From JBGPIT01 sp041485125 (lineage in GTDB: Bacteria; Desulfobacterota; Binatia; UTPRO1): 12,766 bases of DNA. A program made the translations under genes and the position numbers. How positions within the stretch are numbered: position 1 is the stretch's first letter; every line of letters begins with the position of its first letter. The stretch lies in assembly GCA_041485125.1 (NCBI GenBank), contig JBGPIT010000109.1, positions 1 through 12,766 on the forward strand. The letters run 5' to 3'. Shown in pieces: positions 6,107 to 12,600 of the stretch. The notes beneath the pieces were generated by a model. That model searched no databases. It was not told the DNA's origin and saw only the letters and a list, made by a program, of their open reading frames with translations.

Positions 6107-7876
6107 GTGTGTGCGCGCGTGTTCGCGACGGCGCGCTGGCTCCGATGCTTACGGACGATGATCGCCGTCGCCGCGTTGCGTGCGATGTGTGCGGACGACG
6201 CCCGCGCGGACCTGGGATTCGGGCCCGTCACCCTGTCGGGAAGCCTGAGCTCGCAGAACATCGTCCGGCATCCCGACGTCGACGAGTACCATTTCATCCA
6301 GCAGCGCAACACCGCGTGGCTCGGCGCGGAGTGGGATCTCGTTCGCGACCAGGCCCTGCGCCGCCGGCTCGATCTCTCGTTCGCACAGGACGCGCGACTG
6401 CGGCTGCTCTACCGCGGGGTCTACGACAGCGTCTACGACTACACGCCGATCTTTCGCGAGCGCGATCTCCGCGGCCGCAAGCCGAGCCGTGCCGCCGAGC
6501 GCGACCTCGCCGACCTGTCGCGACGCGCGCGCGACGCGCTGAAATGCGAGAGCGATCTGCGCGAGGCATATGTAGATCTAAAGCTTCGCCGCTATCCGCT
6601 CGCCTTCCGCGTCGGCAAGCAGCAGATCGTGTGGGGCGAGGCCGACCTCTTTCGCATGCTCGATCGGGCCAATCCCCTCGACACCTCGTGGCATTTCATC
6701 GAGGAGATCCCGCCGCCGGCGTTCGGCTGGGACGAGCTGCGCATTCCACTCTGGATGCTCGATGCGCGCTGGGAGATCGGCACCGTCGGGCCTCTCTCCA
6801 CGGTGGTCGGCGAGATGTATTGGAACCCCGGCGACTGGCGGCCGATCAAAGTCGCGTTCCTTCCGCGACCCTGGGGCATTCGGCTGCCGCACCCGCTCAC
6901 GAACCGCGAGGACGGCGCGTTCCTGGCGCCGTTCTCGGCGAAGCGGCTTTCGCACTCGTCACTGTTCAAGCAAGGCGACTACCGGCGCAACCCGGCGGAG
7001 AACAGCCAAATCGGCGTGCGCGTGTCAGGGTCGCTCCCGGGCGCGTTGCGGGTCGGCGTCTACTACTTTCACCAACGGTGGGCGGGAGACGACGGTACCC
7101 CGTTCGCGTCACTGCGCGGAATGCCGGACGACGTGCCCGGCCGCGTCCGAACGCAGGCGCTCATCCAGCGCGGGACGCTGCCCGTCGAGTACGTCACGCC
7201 GTACATTCATACCGTCGGATTGTCGGCGAGCTACTTCGCCGCGCGGCTGCAAGCGAACCTCCGCGTGGAGACCGTCTACGACTTCGGTCTGCCGCTCTTC
7301 GACCGCGCCAAGACCACGACCTTCGCGCCGCTGCTCCCCGGGGTCACGGAGCGGGACTACTGGAAGGGCATGCTCGCCTTCGATCGTCCGGTCATCGTTC
7401 CATTCGTGAATGCCGGCTCCGCCGTGTTCCTCACCGGTCAATGGTTCGTGCATCATCTCATGCACAACGAGGACAGCTTCACCGGCCCGCTCGACCTCCC
7501 GACCGCGGGCCGGCGCCCCCGCCCGTTCTGCGGCAGTCCCCCGACCGAGCCGTGCCCCGACCCACACGGCAATGGCAGCTTCCGCGACGACATCCGGAGC
7601 TGGGAGTCGCTCGTGACCGTCGCGGCGTTCACGGCCTATCGGGGGGGCACCGTCGCGCCGGTCGTCGGCCTCGCGCTCGATCCGGTGAACAGCTTCGCGA
7701 TGAATGTCTTCTGGGACGTCGATTGGGTCCTGACGCCGGCAGTCGTCGTGAATGTCGCGCAGCGGTATTTCGCCTCCGTCCAAGGCGACGTCTTGAAAGG
7801 ACCGTTCAATCCGTGGGTGTTCGGCACGATGCGGGGGCGGTCGGAAACTGCCATTCGGCTGACCTATCGGTTTTGA
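6107..7876 (+). CDS. DUF1302-like outer-membrane beta-barrel protein
   Basis: A 589-residue exported protein. From the GTG at 6107 there is an N-terminal signal-like region of about 34 residues ending in DDARA before DLGF; an in-frame ATG at 6158 would give a shorter one. The family mark is GKQQIVWGEADLFRMLDR followed by ANPLD (about 170-192), as in DUF1302 proteins. DUF1302 proteins are long predicted outer-membrane beta-barrels, often near lipid, sterol or hydrophobic-compound transport and degradation genes. Alternating hydrophobic strands run through the rest, and the chain ends in TAIRLTYRF, with the terminal Phe expected of a barrel inserted by the BAM machinery. It starts directly after the PadR stop with no gap, so the two are probably one transcript. 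Transport of a hydrophobic compound is a guess from family context. Confidence 0.82.
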   Translation: MCARVFATARWLRCLRTMIAVAALRAMCADDARADLGFGPVTLSGSLSSQNIVRHPDVDEYHFIQQRNTAWLGAEWDLVRDQALRRRLDLSFAQDARLRLLYRGVYDSVYDYTPIFRERDLRGRKPSRAAERDLADLSRRARDALKCESDLREAYVDLKLRRYPLAFRVGKQQIVWGEADLFRMLDRANPLDTSWHFIEEIPPPAFGWDELRIPLWMLDARWEIGTVGPLSTVVGEMYWNPGDWRPIKVAFLPRPWGIRLPHPLTNREDGAFLAPFSAKRLSHSSLFKQGDYRRNPAENSQIGVRVSGSLPGALRVGVYYFHQRWAGDDGTPFASLRGMPDDVPGRVRTQALIQRGTLPVEYVTPYIHTVGLSASYFAARLQANLRVETVYDFGLPLFDRAKTTTFAPLLPGVTERDYWKGMLAFDRPVIVPFVNAGSAVFLTGQWFVHHLMHNEDSFTGPLDLPTAGRRPRPFCGSPPTEPCPDPHGNGSFRDDIRSWESLVTVAAFTAYRGGTVAPVVGLALDPVNSFAMNVFWDVDWVLTPAVVVNVAQRYFASVQGDVLKGPFNPWVFGTMRGRSETAIRLTYRF

Positions 7877-7916
7877 GACTCAATATGACGCGCTGAGCAC
7901 ATGACACGGTTAGATG

Positions 7917-7947
7917 ATTGACCGCACCGGTGGTGCAGGGCTACTCA
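7917..7947 (+). promoter_or_regulatory. Weak candidate promoter upstream of the LLM oxidoreductase gene
   Basis: The 111-base gap between the barrel gene and the LLM gene contains ATTGACC (7917-7923). The same 7-mer forms the -35 of the candidate promoter in front of the precursor peptide gene. Only a poor -10 (TACTCA, 7942-7947, 18-base spacing) follows, so this is a tentative call. A separate promoter here is plausible because the gap is large for this window. Confidence 0.2.
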
Positions 7948-7987
7948 ACCCGCGTCTCCGGTTTGCAGAAACTATCGAGGTGACACG

Positions 7988-9043
7988 ATGCGCTTTGGAC
8001 TATCGTTTCTTCCGGATGCGGACCCGGTGGCGATGCCGGCCGCAGAGTATTTCGCGTCGGCGCTCGAGTTGGCTGCGATTGCCGATGCGGAGGGGCTGCA
8101 CACCATCAAGATGACCGAACACTATCTCCATCCGTATGGAGGCTACTGCCCCTCTCCGCTCGGGTTCTTTGCGGGGGTTGCCGCTCGGACCCGCCACGTG
8201 CGCCTCATGACCGGCGGCGTGCTTCCCGCATTTCACCACCCCATTCAATTGGCCGCGGAGTCAGCGATGATCGACGCGATCAGCGGCGGCCGTCTCGACG
8301 TCGGCTTCGCACGTGCCTACATGCCGTACGAGTTTGCGGCGCTCGGCGTGCCGCTCGACGAGAGCCGGGAACGCTTCGTCGCGTCGGTGGAGGCGGTGCG
8401 ACGCCTGTGGACGGAGGAGCGGGTGTCGATCGACTCACCGTTTTTCTCGTTTCGAGACGCCACCTCTTTGCCTCGTCCGACCCAATCGCCGCACCCTCCG
8501 ATCTGGATCGCCGCTTCGCTCTCCCCCGAGAGCTTCGCCTGGACCGGTGCGCACGGATACAATCTCCTCACGACGTTCGTGCTGACCGAACGTTCGCACC
8601 TGAAGGAGTTGCTGGCGATCTACCGGGGCGCGTTCGCGGCCGGCACGGCTGCGCTCGACCGCGCACCCCGCGTCGCCTTGAGCATTCCACTCTACGTCGG
8701 CGAGTCCGATACCGACGCTTACGCCGGCGCCGATCTCTACCTCGGCCGCTACTTCGCCGTCTGGGAGGACGGGGCAACGGCGTGGAAGCACGTCGAGAGT
8801 CCCGCGTATCGCGGCTACGGCTACATGGCAGACGTCATCCGTGCGAGCACCCCGGAGCACCTGCGTCGCACCGGCGGTGTAGTCGTCGGGTGTCCAGCAC
8901 GCGTCGCCGATCGTGTCGCGTGGCTTGCGGCAGAGTTCGGCGTCGACGAAATCTTGTGGCAGGTCGATTTCGGCGCCATGCCGCGCGAATTGGCGATGCG
9001 AAACGTGCGGCTGTTCATCGATGAAGTGATGCCTCGGCTCTGA
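7988..9043 (+). CDS. LLM-class (luciferase-like) flavin-dependent oxidoreductase
   Basis: A 351-residue protein with the bacterial luciferase-like TIM-barrel pattern. It starts MRFGLSFLPD; has KMTEHY (41-46); VRLMTGGVLPAFHHPIQLAAE (71-91), the usual substrate and flavin face; and DAISGGRLDVGFARAYMPYEF (96-116), the most diagnostic block. A PPIWIAASLSPES strand follows, and the C-terminal VDEILWQVDFG is also typical. Family members use reduced FMN or F420 for monooxygenation or hydride transfer; which cofactor applies here is not visible. GAGGTGA lies 5-6 bases before the ATG. Its TGA overlaps the CPBP gene's ATG by one base. The pair lies just upstream of, and in line with, the TOMM precursor and cyclodehydratase genes, so a tailoring oxidation of the peptide is a reasonable inference. 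It could instead be an unrelated neighbour. Confidence 0.9.
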   Translation: MRFGLSFLPDADPVAMPAAEYFASALELAAIADAEGLHTIKMTEHYLHPYGGYCPSPLGFFAGVAARTRHVRLMTGGVLPAFHHPIQLAAESAMIDAISGGRLDVGFARAYMPYEFAALGVPLDESRERFVASVEAVRRLWTEERVSIDSPFFSFRDATSLPRPTQSPHPPIWIAASLSPESFAWTGAHGYNLLTTFVLTERSHLKELLAIYRGAFAAGTAALDRAPRVALSIPLYVGESDTDAYAGADLYLGRYFAVWEDGATAWKHVESPAYRGYGYMADVIRASTPEHLRRTGGVVVGCPARVADRVAWLAAEFGVDEILWQVDFGAMPRELAMRNVRLFIDEVMPRL

Positions 9044-9780
9044 TGCCACCCGCCAACACCAGCATCGGTAGTCGTTCGGGATGGGCGCCAGCCGGCGAGC
9101 TCTCGAATCGTCGGCTCGCTGCCCTTCTCGCCCTCACGGCACTGCCGGTCGTGCTGACGACCGCCGTCTTGTCCGTCCCCGGCGTCATGGCCGCGGCGCG
9201 ACGCCATCTCGAGATGCCATACCTGAGTTTCGCGATATATGCCGTGGCAAACTGGCTCACGTTCGGCATCGTCGTCCGGGTAGCAGGGTGGCGCCGCCTT
9301 CGAGCGCAGGGCTTGCAGTTCCCGGCCGCGATGTCGCGCATCGTCGCCGCCGGCGTTGCCTTCCTCGCTGGGCTCGCGGTGTTCCTCGCGGTGAGCACGT
9401 TGCTTGCGCGCGCCGGGCTGCCGCCTGTCCGCGGCATGGAGTTCAGAGACGCGTCGGCGGTCGACATTGCGATTCTCTTCGTCAGTGCGGTCGTGGCGGC
9501 GCCGTTCTGCGAAGAGGTGTTCTTTCGCGTGCTCTGGATCGGTGCATTGCGGGCCCGGATGTCGGTGACGGCGGCAAGTATCGTGTCGATTCTGGCATTC
9601 GCCGCGATTCATTTGCCGTACTTCGGCGTTGGCGGCGTCATCTTCATCACGGTGTGGAGTATCCTGCCCACGGCATTGTTCGTTCGGTTCGGCGACCTGA
9701 CGGCGCCGCTGTCGATGCACGTCATGAACAATGCATTTGCGTACCTGCTGGTTCCCTTCGTCCTCACCGCGGCGAGCTGA
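9043..9780 (+). CDS. CPBP-family (CAAX protease/bacteriocin-processing) membrane metalloprotease
   Basis: A 245-residue polytopic membrane protein, with hydrophobic segments at about 24-50, 58-80, 100-122, 140-156, 175-190, 194-215 and 228-242. It carries all three conserved motifs of the CPBP intramembrane protease family: EExxxR as CEEVFFR (E157, E158, R162), FxxxH as FAAIH (F186, H190) and HxxxN as HVMNN (H226, N230). These Glu and His residues form the metal and catalytic site in the family. The start ATG (9043) overlaps the LLM stop, implying co-translation. In bacteriocin and TOMM clusters, members of this family (SagE-like, PlnP-like) have been linked to leader removal or producer immunity. 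Position 170 bases before the precursor gene supports one of these roles, but which one cannot be told from sequence. Confidence 0.88.
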   Translation: MPPANTSIGSRSGWAPAGELSNRRLAALLALTALPVVLTTAVLSVPGVMAAARRHLEMPYLSFAIYAVANWLTFGIVVRVAGWRRLRAQGLQFPAAMSRIVAAGVAFLAGLAVFLAVSTLLARAGLPPVRGMEFRDASAVDIAILFVSAVVAAPFCEEVFFRVLWIGALRARMSVTAASIVSILAFAAIHLPYFGVGGVIFITVWSILPTALFVRFGDLTAPLSMHVMNNAFAYLLVPFVLTAAS

Positions 9781-9864
9781 GTCGGTCATAAGATACGGCC
9801 GGCAAGACGTGTCGCCGTGCCCACTCCACGAGTATCGATAGAGGCGTAATCACAACCTCCCGAA

Positions 9865-9892
9865 TTGACCATAATTGTGTCTGGATTATGAA
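9865..9892 (+). promoter_or_regulatory. Candidate promoter with internal inverted repeat, driving the precursor peptide gene
   Basis: In an AT-richer patch of the 169-base gap after the CPBP gene, TTGACC (9865-9870; 5/6 to -35 consensus) is followed by 16 bases and TATGAA (9887-9892; 4/6 to -10). An alternative -10, CATAAT (9870-9875), lacks a good -35. CATAAT (9870-9875) and ATTATG (9885-9890) form a 6-bp inverted repeat with a 9-base spacer lying between and overlapping the two boxes, a natural operator position. A transcript would start near 9900, about 50 bases before the precursor ATG. The remainder of the gap (9781-9860) shows no clear terminator or gene. Confidence 0.4.
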
Positions 9893-9949
9893 TGCACACG
9901 AGACGACAGCGAACGACGGCGGTCGACACGCCGAGAAAGGAGGAAGGCG

Positions 9950-10087
9950 ATGAAGACGAATGGTGAAACACACGCGTGCAGTATCGAGGACCTCGAAATG
10001 CCGGGCGCCGGACGAAGTCTCGGCGCGGCGGCAGCGGGTACCTGCACGTGCACCTGCACCTGCTGCGCAGTAGCGCAGTGCGATTGA
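9950..10087 (+). CDS. TOMM (thiazole/oxazole-modified) precursor peptide with Thr-Cys repeat core
   Basis: A 45-residue peptide in two parts. The leader (about 1-30) is acidic-to-neutral, with SIEDLEMPGAG at 11-21 as a likely recognition stretch, and then the small-residue linker GAAAAG (25-30). The C-terminal core starts TCTCTCTCC (31-39) and ends AVAQCD. Six of the last 14 residues are Cys; residues 31-39 are all Cys or Thr, the residues that YcaO enzymes cyclise. The ATG at 9950 has an excellent AAAGGAGG ribosome site (9936-9943); the open frame extends upstream to 9875 but without any ribosome site. The gene is followed by a leader-binding cyclodehydratase partner, a YcaO and a probable azoline dehydrogenase, which is what identifies it. 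C10 in the leader is unusual. The cleavage site is not evident: there is no Gly-Gly, and the small-residue linker is the best guess. A metal-binding peptide is the alternative, made unlikely by the context. Confidence 0.85.
   Translation: MKTNGETHACSIEDLEMPGAGRSLGAAAAGTCTCTCTCCAVAQCD
10040..10063 (+). repeat. Tandem hexanucleotide repeat (ACSTGC)x4 encoding Thr-Cys units
   Basis: Four consecutive copies of ACCTGC (the second is ACGTGC) fall exactly on codon boundaries and encode Thr-Cys four times in the precursor core. A further TGC follows at 10064-10066. Near-identity at the DNA level, not only in protein, suggests growth by slippage or recent selection on unit number. Each unit gained or lost keeps the frame. 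Confidence 0.85.
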
Positions 10088-10108
10088 AGCGGTCGCATGC
10101 GGGATGGT

Positions 10109-10141
10109 GGCGAGGAGCTTCGCAGCGCGAAGCTCCTCGCC
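10109..10141 (+). promoter_or_regulatory. Perfect 15-bp RNA hairpin between precursor and cyclodehydratase genes
   Basis: The arms GGCGAGGAGCTTCGC (10109-10123) and GCGAAGCTCCTCGCC (10127-10141) are exact reverse complements around a 3-base loop (AGC). It begins 22 bases after the precursor stop and ends before the next gene's ribosome site (10154-10159). There is no T-tract after it, so it is not a classical intrinsic terminator. A partial terminator, an RNA-stability element protecting the precursor mRNA, or a processing site would fit. All would give more precursor than enzyme, as is common in RiPP operons. Confidence 0.8.
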
Positions 10142-10165
10142 CGTCGGGATGCGAAGGAGTGTCAG

Positions 10166-11239
10166 ATGATCGCTACGGGCGGCGAAGCGAAGCTGAGAAT
10201 GAAGACCGTGTACGAGGTGATTCCCGTGGACGATACTCACGTCCTCGTGCGCTCGCCTGATCAAGGCGTCCGCGTTCGGATCGTGGGTATGGCTGCGGCC
10301 GAGGTCGTGGCGTTTCTCGAGCAGCTCGACGGCACGCGGCCGATCGAGGCGCTCATCGCCGGCCGCGCGGAGCGCGGCGGGCTCACGGCGCTCATCGATG
10401 GCCTGATTGCGCGTGACATCATCGACGCCAACGGCGGCGGTGCGCCGCCCGCGGCGGCGCGCTTCTTTGCCCAGTTCCACGACGATCCCGTTTCGTGTGT
10501 GCGACGGCTCTCCGCGAGCCGGGTGCTCGTCTGCGGCCCGGACCCCATCGCCGACGCCGTGAGCCGCGGCCTTCGCGTCGCTGGCGTCGGCCGCGTCACC
10601 ACGATCGACCCCCCGGGATGGCGGCCGGAGGCACGTGCCACTCCGGTAGATCCCACCGCCGGGCGATGCGGCGACGGGAGTGCGTCGTCGCCTCATGCAC
10701 GCCCCGGCATCGATCGCGCGACGTTTGCCGCTGCGGGGCGAGGTGCCGATCTTCTCGTCATCTGTCCCGATGCCGCGGATGCGCAGGTGACGTCTGCCGT
10801 CAACGCGCTCGCGCTCGAGATCGGCGTGCCGTGGCTCCTGGTGCGGATCTTCGGGGCGCAGGGTTTCGTGGGACCCTTGTTCATTCCCGACGACGGTCCT
10901 TGCCATGCGTGCCTCCTCGCACGTGAAGAGGCGAATTGGAGCGATCGTGAGATCGAGCGGGCATACCTCGACCGCATCGCCCGTGAGCCGGGCTCGGTCG
11001 AATCCTACGGACGCCTGCCCGCGTGCGCGGCGCTCGTGAGTGACGTCGCCGTATTGGAAGCGACGAAGCATCTGTCCAGGTTCGTGATGCCGGCGCTGCT
11101 CGGTGCCGTGCTGCGGATCGACTTCGCCGCTTGCCGGACGGAGCTCCATCGCGTCATGCGGTTGCCGCGCTGTCCGGCATGCTCGCCGGCTCGGCGGCGG
11201 CCAGCCGTCGACACGTTGCTCTACGGGCGCACGGCATGA
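10166..11239 (+). CDS. TOMM leader-binding, E1/ThiF-like cyclodehydratase partner protein
   Basis: A 357-residue protein of the bacteriocin cyclodehydratase (TIGR03882-like) type, which binds the precursor leader and presents the core to YcaO. Residues about 15-90 form the RiPP recognition (peptide-clamp) domain: YEVIPVDDTHVLVRS, a helical VVAFLEQLDGTRPIEALIAG and ALIDGLIARDII. A Rossmann-like E1 core follows (RVLVCGPDPIADAVSRGLRV at 119-138; VGRVTTID; ADLLVICPDA; PWLLVRIFGAQGFVGPLFIP). Two CxxC pairs, CHAC (246-249) and CPAC (336-339), fit the structural zinc of this family. The catalytic ATP loop of true ThiF enzymes is not obvious, as expected for a non-adenylating partner. The ATG at 10166 has AAGGAG at 10154-10159; the in-frame ATG at 10097 is rejected because the hairpin would then be coding. 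Its stop overlaps the YcaO start (ATGA). Confidence 0.85.
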   Translation: MIATGGEAKLRMKTVYEVIPVDDTHVLVRSPDQGVRVRIVGMAAAEVVAFLEQLDGTRPIEALIAGRAERGGLTALIDGLIARDIIDANGGGAPPAAARFFAQFHDDPVSCVRRLSASRVLVCGPDPIADAVSRGLRVAGVGRVTTIDPPGWRPEARATPVDPTAGRCGDGSASSPHARPGIDRATFAAAGRGADLLVICPDAADAQVTSAVNALALEIGVPWLLVRIFGAQGFVGPLFIPDDGPCHACLLAREEANWSDREIERAYLDRIAREPGSVESYGRLPACAALVSDVAVLEATKHLSRFVMPALLGAVLRIDFAACRTELHRVMRLPRCPACSPARRRPAVDTLLYGRTA

Positions 11240-12579
11240 CCGCATCGCTCGATCACGCCGACGCGCTCGCGCGCGCCCGAACCCTCGTCGATGACCGATT
11301 CGGCGTCATCCGACAGCTGATCGTGCACGAGGTCGGACCATCGGACCCACCCGTGTTCTGCGCGACCGCGCAGCTGGCATCGACACGTCGTTTTTCGGAC
11401 GTCGAGGCGAGCCGGTTGAACGGAGGCGCGGCGCTCGATCGCGGGACGGCGATGATGGGTGCCCTCGGCGAGGCCATCGAGCGCTATGCCCTCGGCCTGT
11501 ATCGTGAGTGCGAGCTGGTCCGTGGATCGTTTCGTGAGCTCGAATCGGTGGCGCTCGATCCGCGCCGCCTGATCTTCTTTGCTGACGAGCAGTATGCGTC
11601 TGCGGCCTTCCCGTACGTCCGATACGAGCCGGCCGTACCACTCAGTTGGGTGCGAGGCCGGTCGCTCTTCGACGCCCGGGAATGCCTCGTTCCCGCCCCG
11701 CGCGCCTACACCCCGTATCGGGCGCCGTCACGGGCCGAGTGCTTCATGCAGTCGACGAGCACCGGTGCCGCGTGCCACGTCGATCGTGATCGCGCCGTCC
11801 TTGCCGCACTGTACGAGTGTATCGAGCGCGATGGAGTAATGATCGCCTGGCTCAATCGCCTGTCGCTGCCCAGGGTCGACGCCGCGTCACTCGAAGAGGA
11901 CAGGGTGCAGCGGCTCCTTGCCTGGCTCGCCGACGCGGATTTTTCCGTCGACCTTTTCGACGCAACGACCGATCTCGCCCTCCCGACGGCGATCTGCATC
12001 CTCTCAGGACCGTCCGGGAGAACGCCGGCGCTGGCCGTTGGAGCGGCGACGCGTGCCACCCTCGCCGCGGCTGCGGTGAAGGCGTTGATCGAAAGCGCGC
12101 ACACGTTCTTTTGGATCCATACACGGTGTCGGGGCGGTCGCGCGCCGGCATTCCGGGAGGACTACGCCGACGTCACCTCGCTCGACATGCACTCACTGCT
12201 CTACGGTGATCCGCGCTTCCGCGATCGCGTGGCGTTCTTCTCGGGCGACGTGCCTCCGGCGGTCCGCGCGTTCAAATCGGGCGTCCATTCGTCCAGCAAC
12301 GGCTGCGAGGCGGCAGTCTCGGCGGAGCTGGACCGGTGTATCGCGGCGCTGCGCCGCGGCGGGCACGATGCGGTCGTCATCGACGTCACGCCTGCCGACA
12401 TCGCGGATCTCGGGTTCATCGTCGTGCGCGCGGTCGTCGCGGACCTCCACCCGCTTTGGGGCGGCCATCAGCTCCGATGCTTGGGCGGAAGCCGTGTCCG
12501 TACCGTGCCGGTGACGCTCGGCTACCACGAGGCGCCGCGAAGCAGCAAACTCAACACCGATCCGCATCCGATGCCGTGA
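11236..12579 (+). CDS. YcaO-family azoline-forming cyclodehydratase
   Basis: A 447-residue YcaO protein. YcaO enzymes use ATP to phosphorylate the peptide amide after side-chain attack, giving thiazolines from Cys and (methyl)oxazolines from Ser or Thr. The ATP/Mg motifs are present: GEAIERY (E79, E82), STSTGAAC (173-180) and YECIERDG (E194, E197, R198), each close to the family pattern. The chain ends PHPMP, the PxPxP C-terminal motif typical of azoline-forming YcaOs and important for their activity. This favours heterocyclisation over the thioamide or other YcaO roles. The ATG at 11236 sits in an ATGA overlap with the E1-like gene, so the two subunits are translationally coupled and separate, not fused. 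A longer in-frame opening from 11131 lies inside the upstream gene and is not used. The likely substrate is the Thr-Cys peptide at 9950. Confidence 0.93.
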   Translation: MTASLDHADALARARTLVDDRFGVIRQLIVHEVGPSDPPVFCATAQLASTRRFSDVEASRLNGGAALDRGTAMMGALGEAIERYALGLYRECELVRGSFRELESVALDPRRLIFFADEQYASAAFPYVRYEPAVPLSWVRGRSLFDARECLVPAPRAYTPYRAPSRAECFMQSTSTGAACHVDRDRAVLAALYECIERDGVMIAWLNRLSLPRVDAASLEEDRVQRLLAWLADADFSVDLFDATTDLALPTAICILSGPSGRTPALAVGAATRATLAAAAVKALIESAHTFFWIHTRCRGGRAPAFREDYADVTSLDMHSLLYGDPRFRDRVAFFSGDVPPAVRAFKSGVHSSSNGCEAAVSAELDRCIAALRRGGHDAVVIDVTPADIADLGFIVVRAVVADLHPLWGGHQLRCLGGSRVRTVPVTLGYHEAPRSSKLNTDPHPMP

Positions 12580-12600
12580 GGCGGAGAGCGAGACACAGCC

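Noticed and set aside
7924..7936. GCACC-GGT-GGTGC as a terminator after the barrel gene
   Set aside because: Only a 5-bp stem without a T-tract; expected by chance in GC-rich DNA.
9875..9949. N-terminal extension of the precursor peptide from GTG 9875
   Set aside because: It would overlap the promoter and the ribosome site at 9936-9943 and adds an Arg-rich stretch unlike a RiPP leader.
9950..10087. Precursor as a metallothionein-like metal-binding peptide
   Set aside because: The Cys spacing could bind metal, but the gene is followed by leader-binding protein, YcaO with PxPxP and a dehydrogenase-like gene, which fits a modified peptide far better.
10097..10165. Upstream ATG (10097) as the start of the E1-like protein
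   Set aside because: No Shine-Dalgarno before it, and the 15-bp hairpin would be translated. ATG 10166 has AAGGAG at the right distance.
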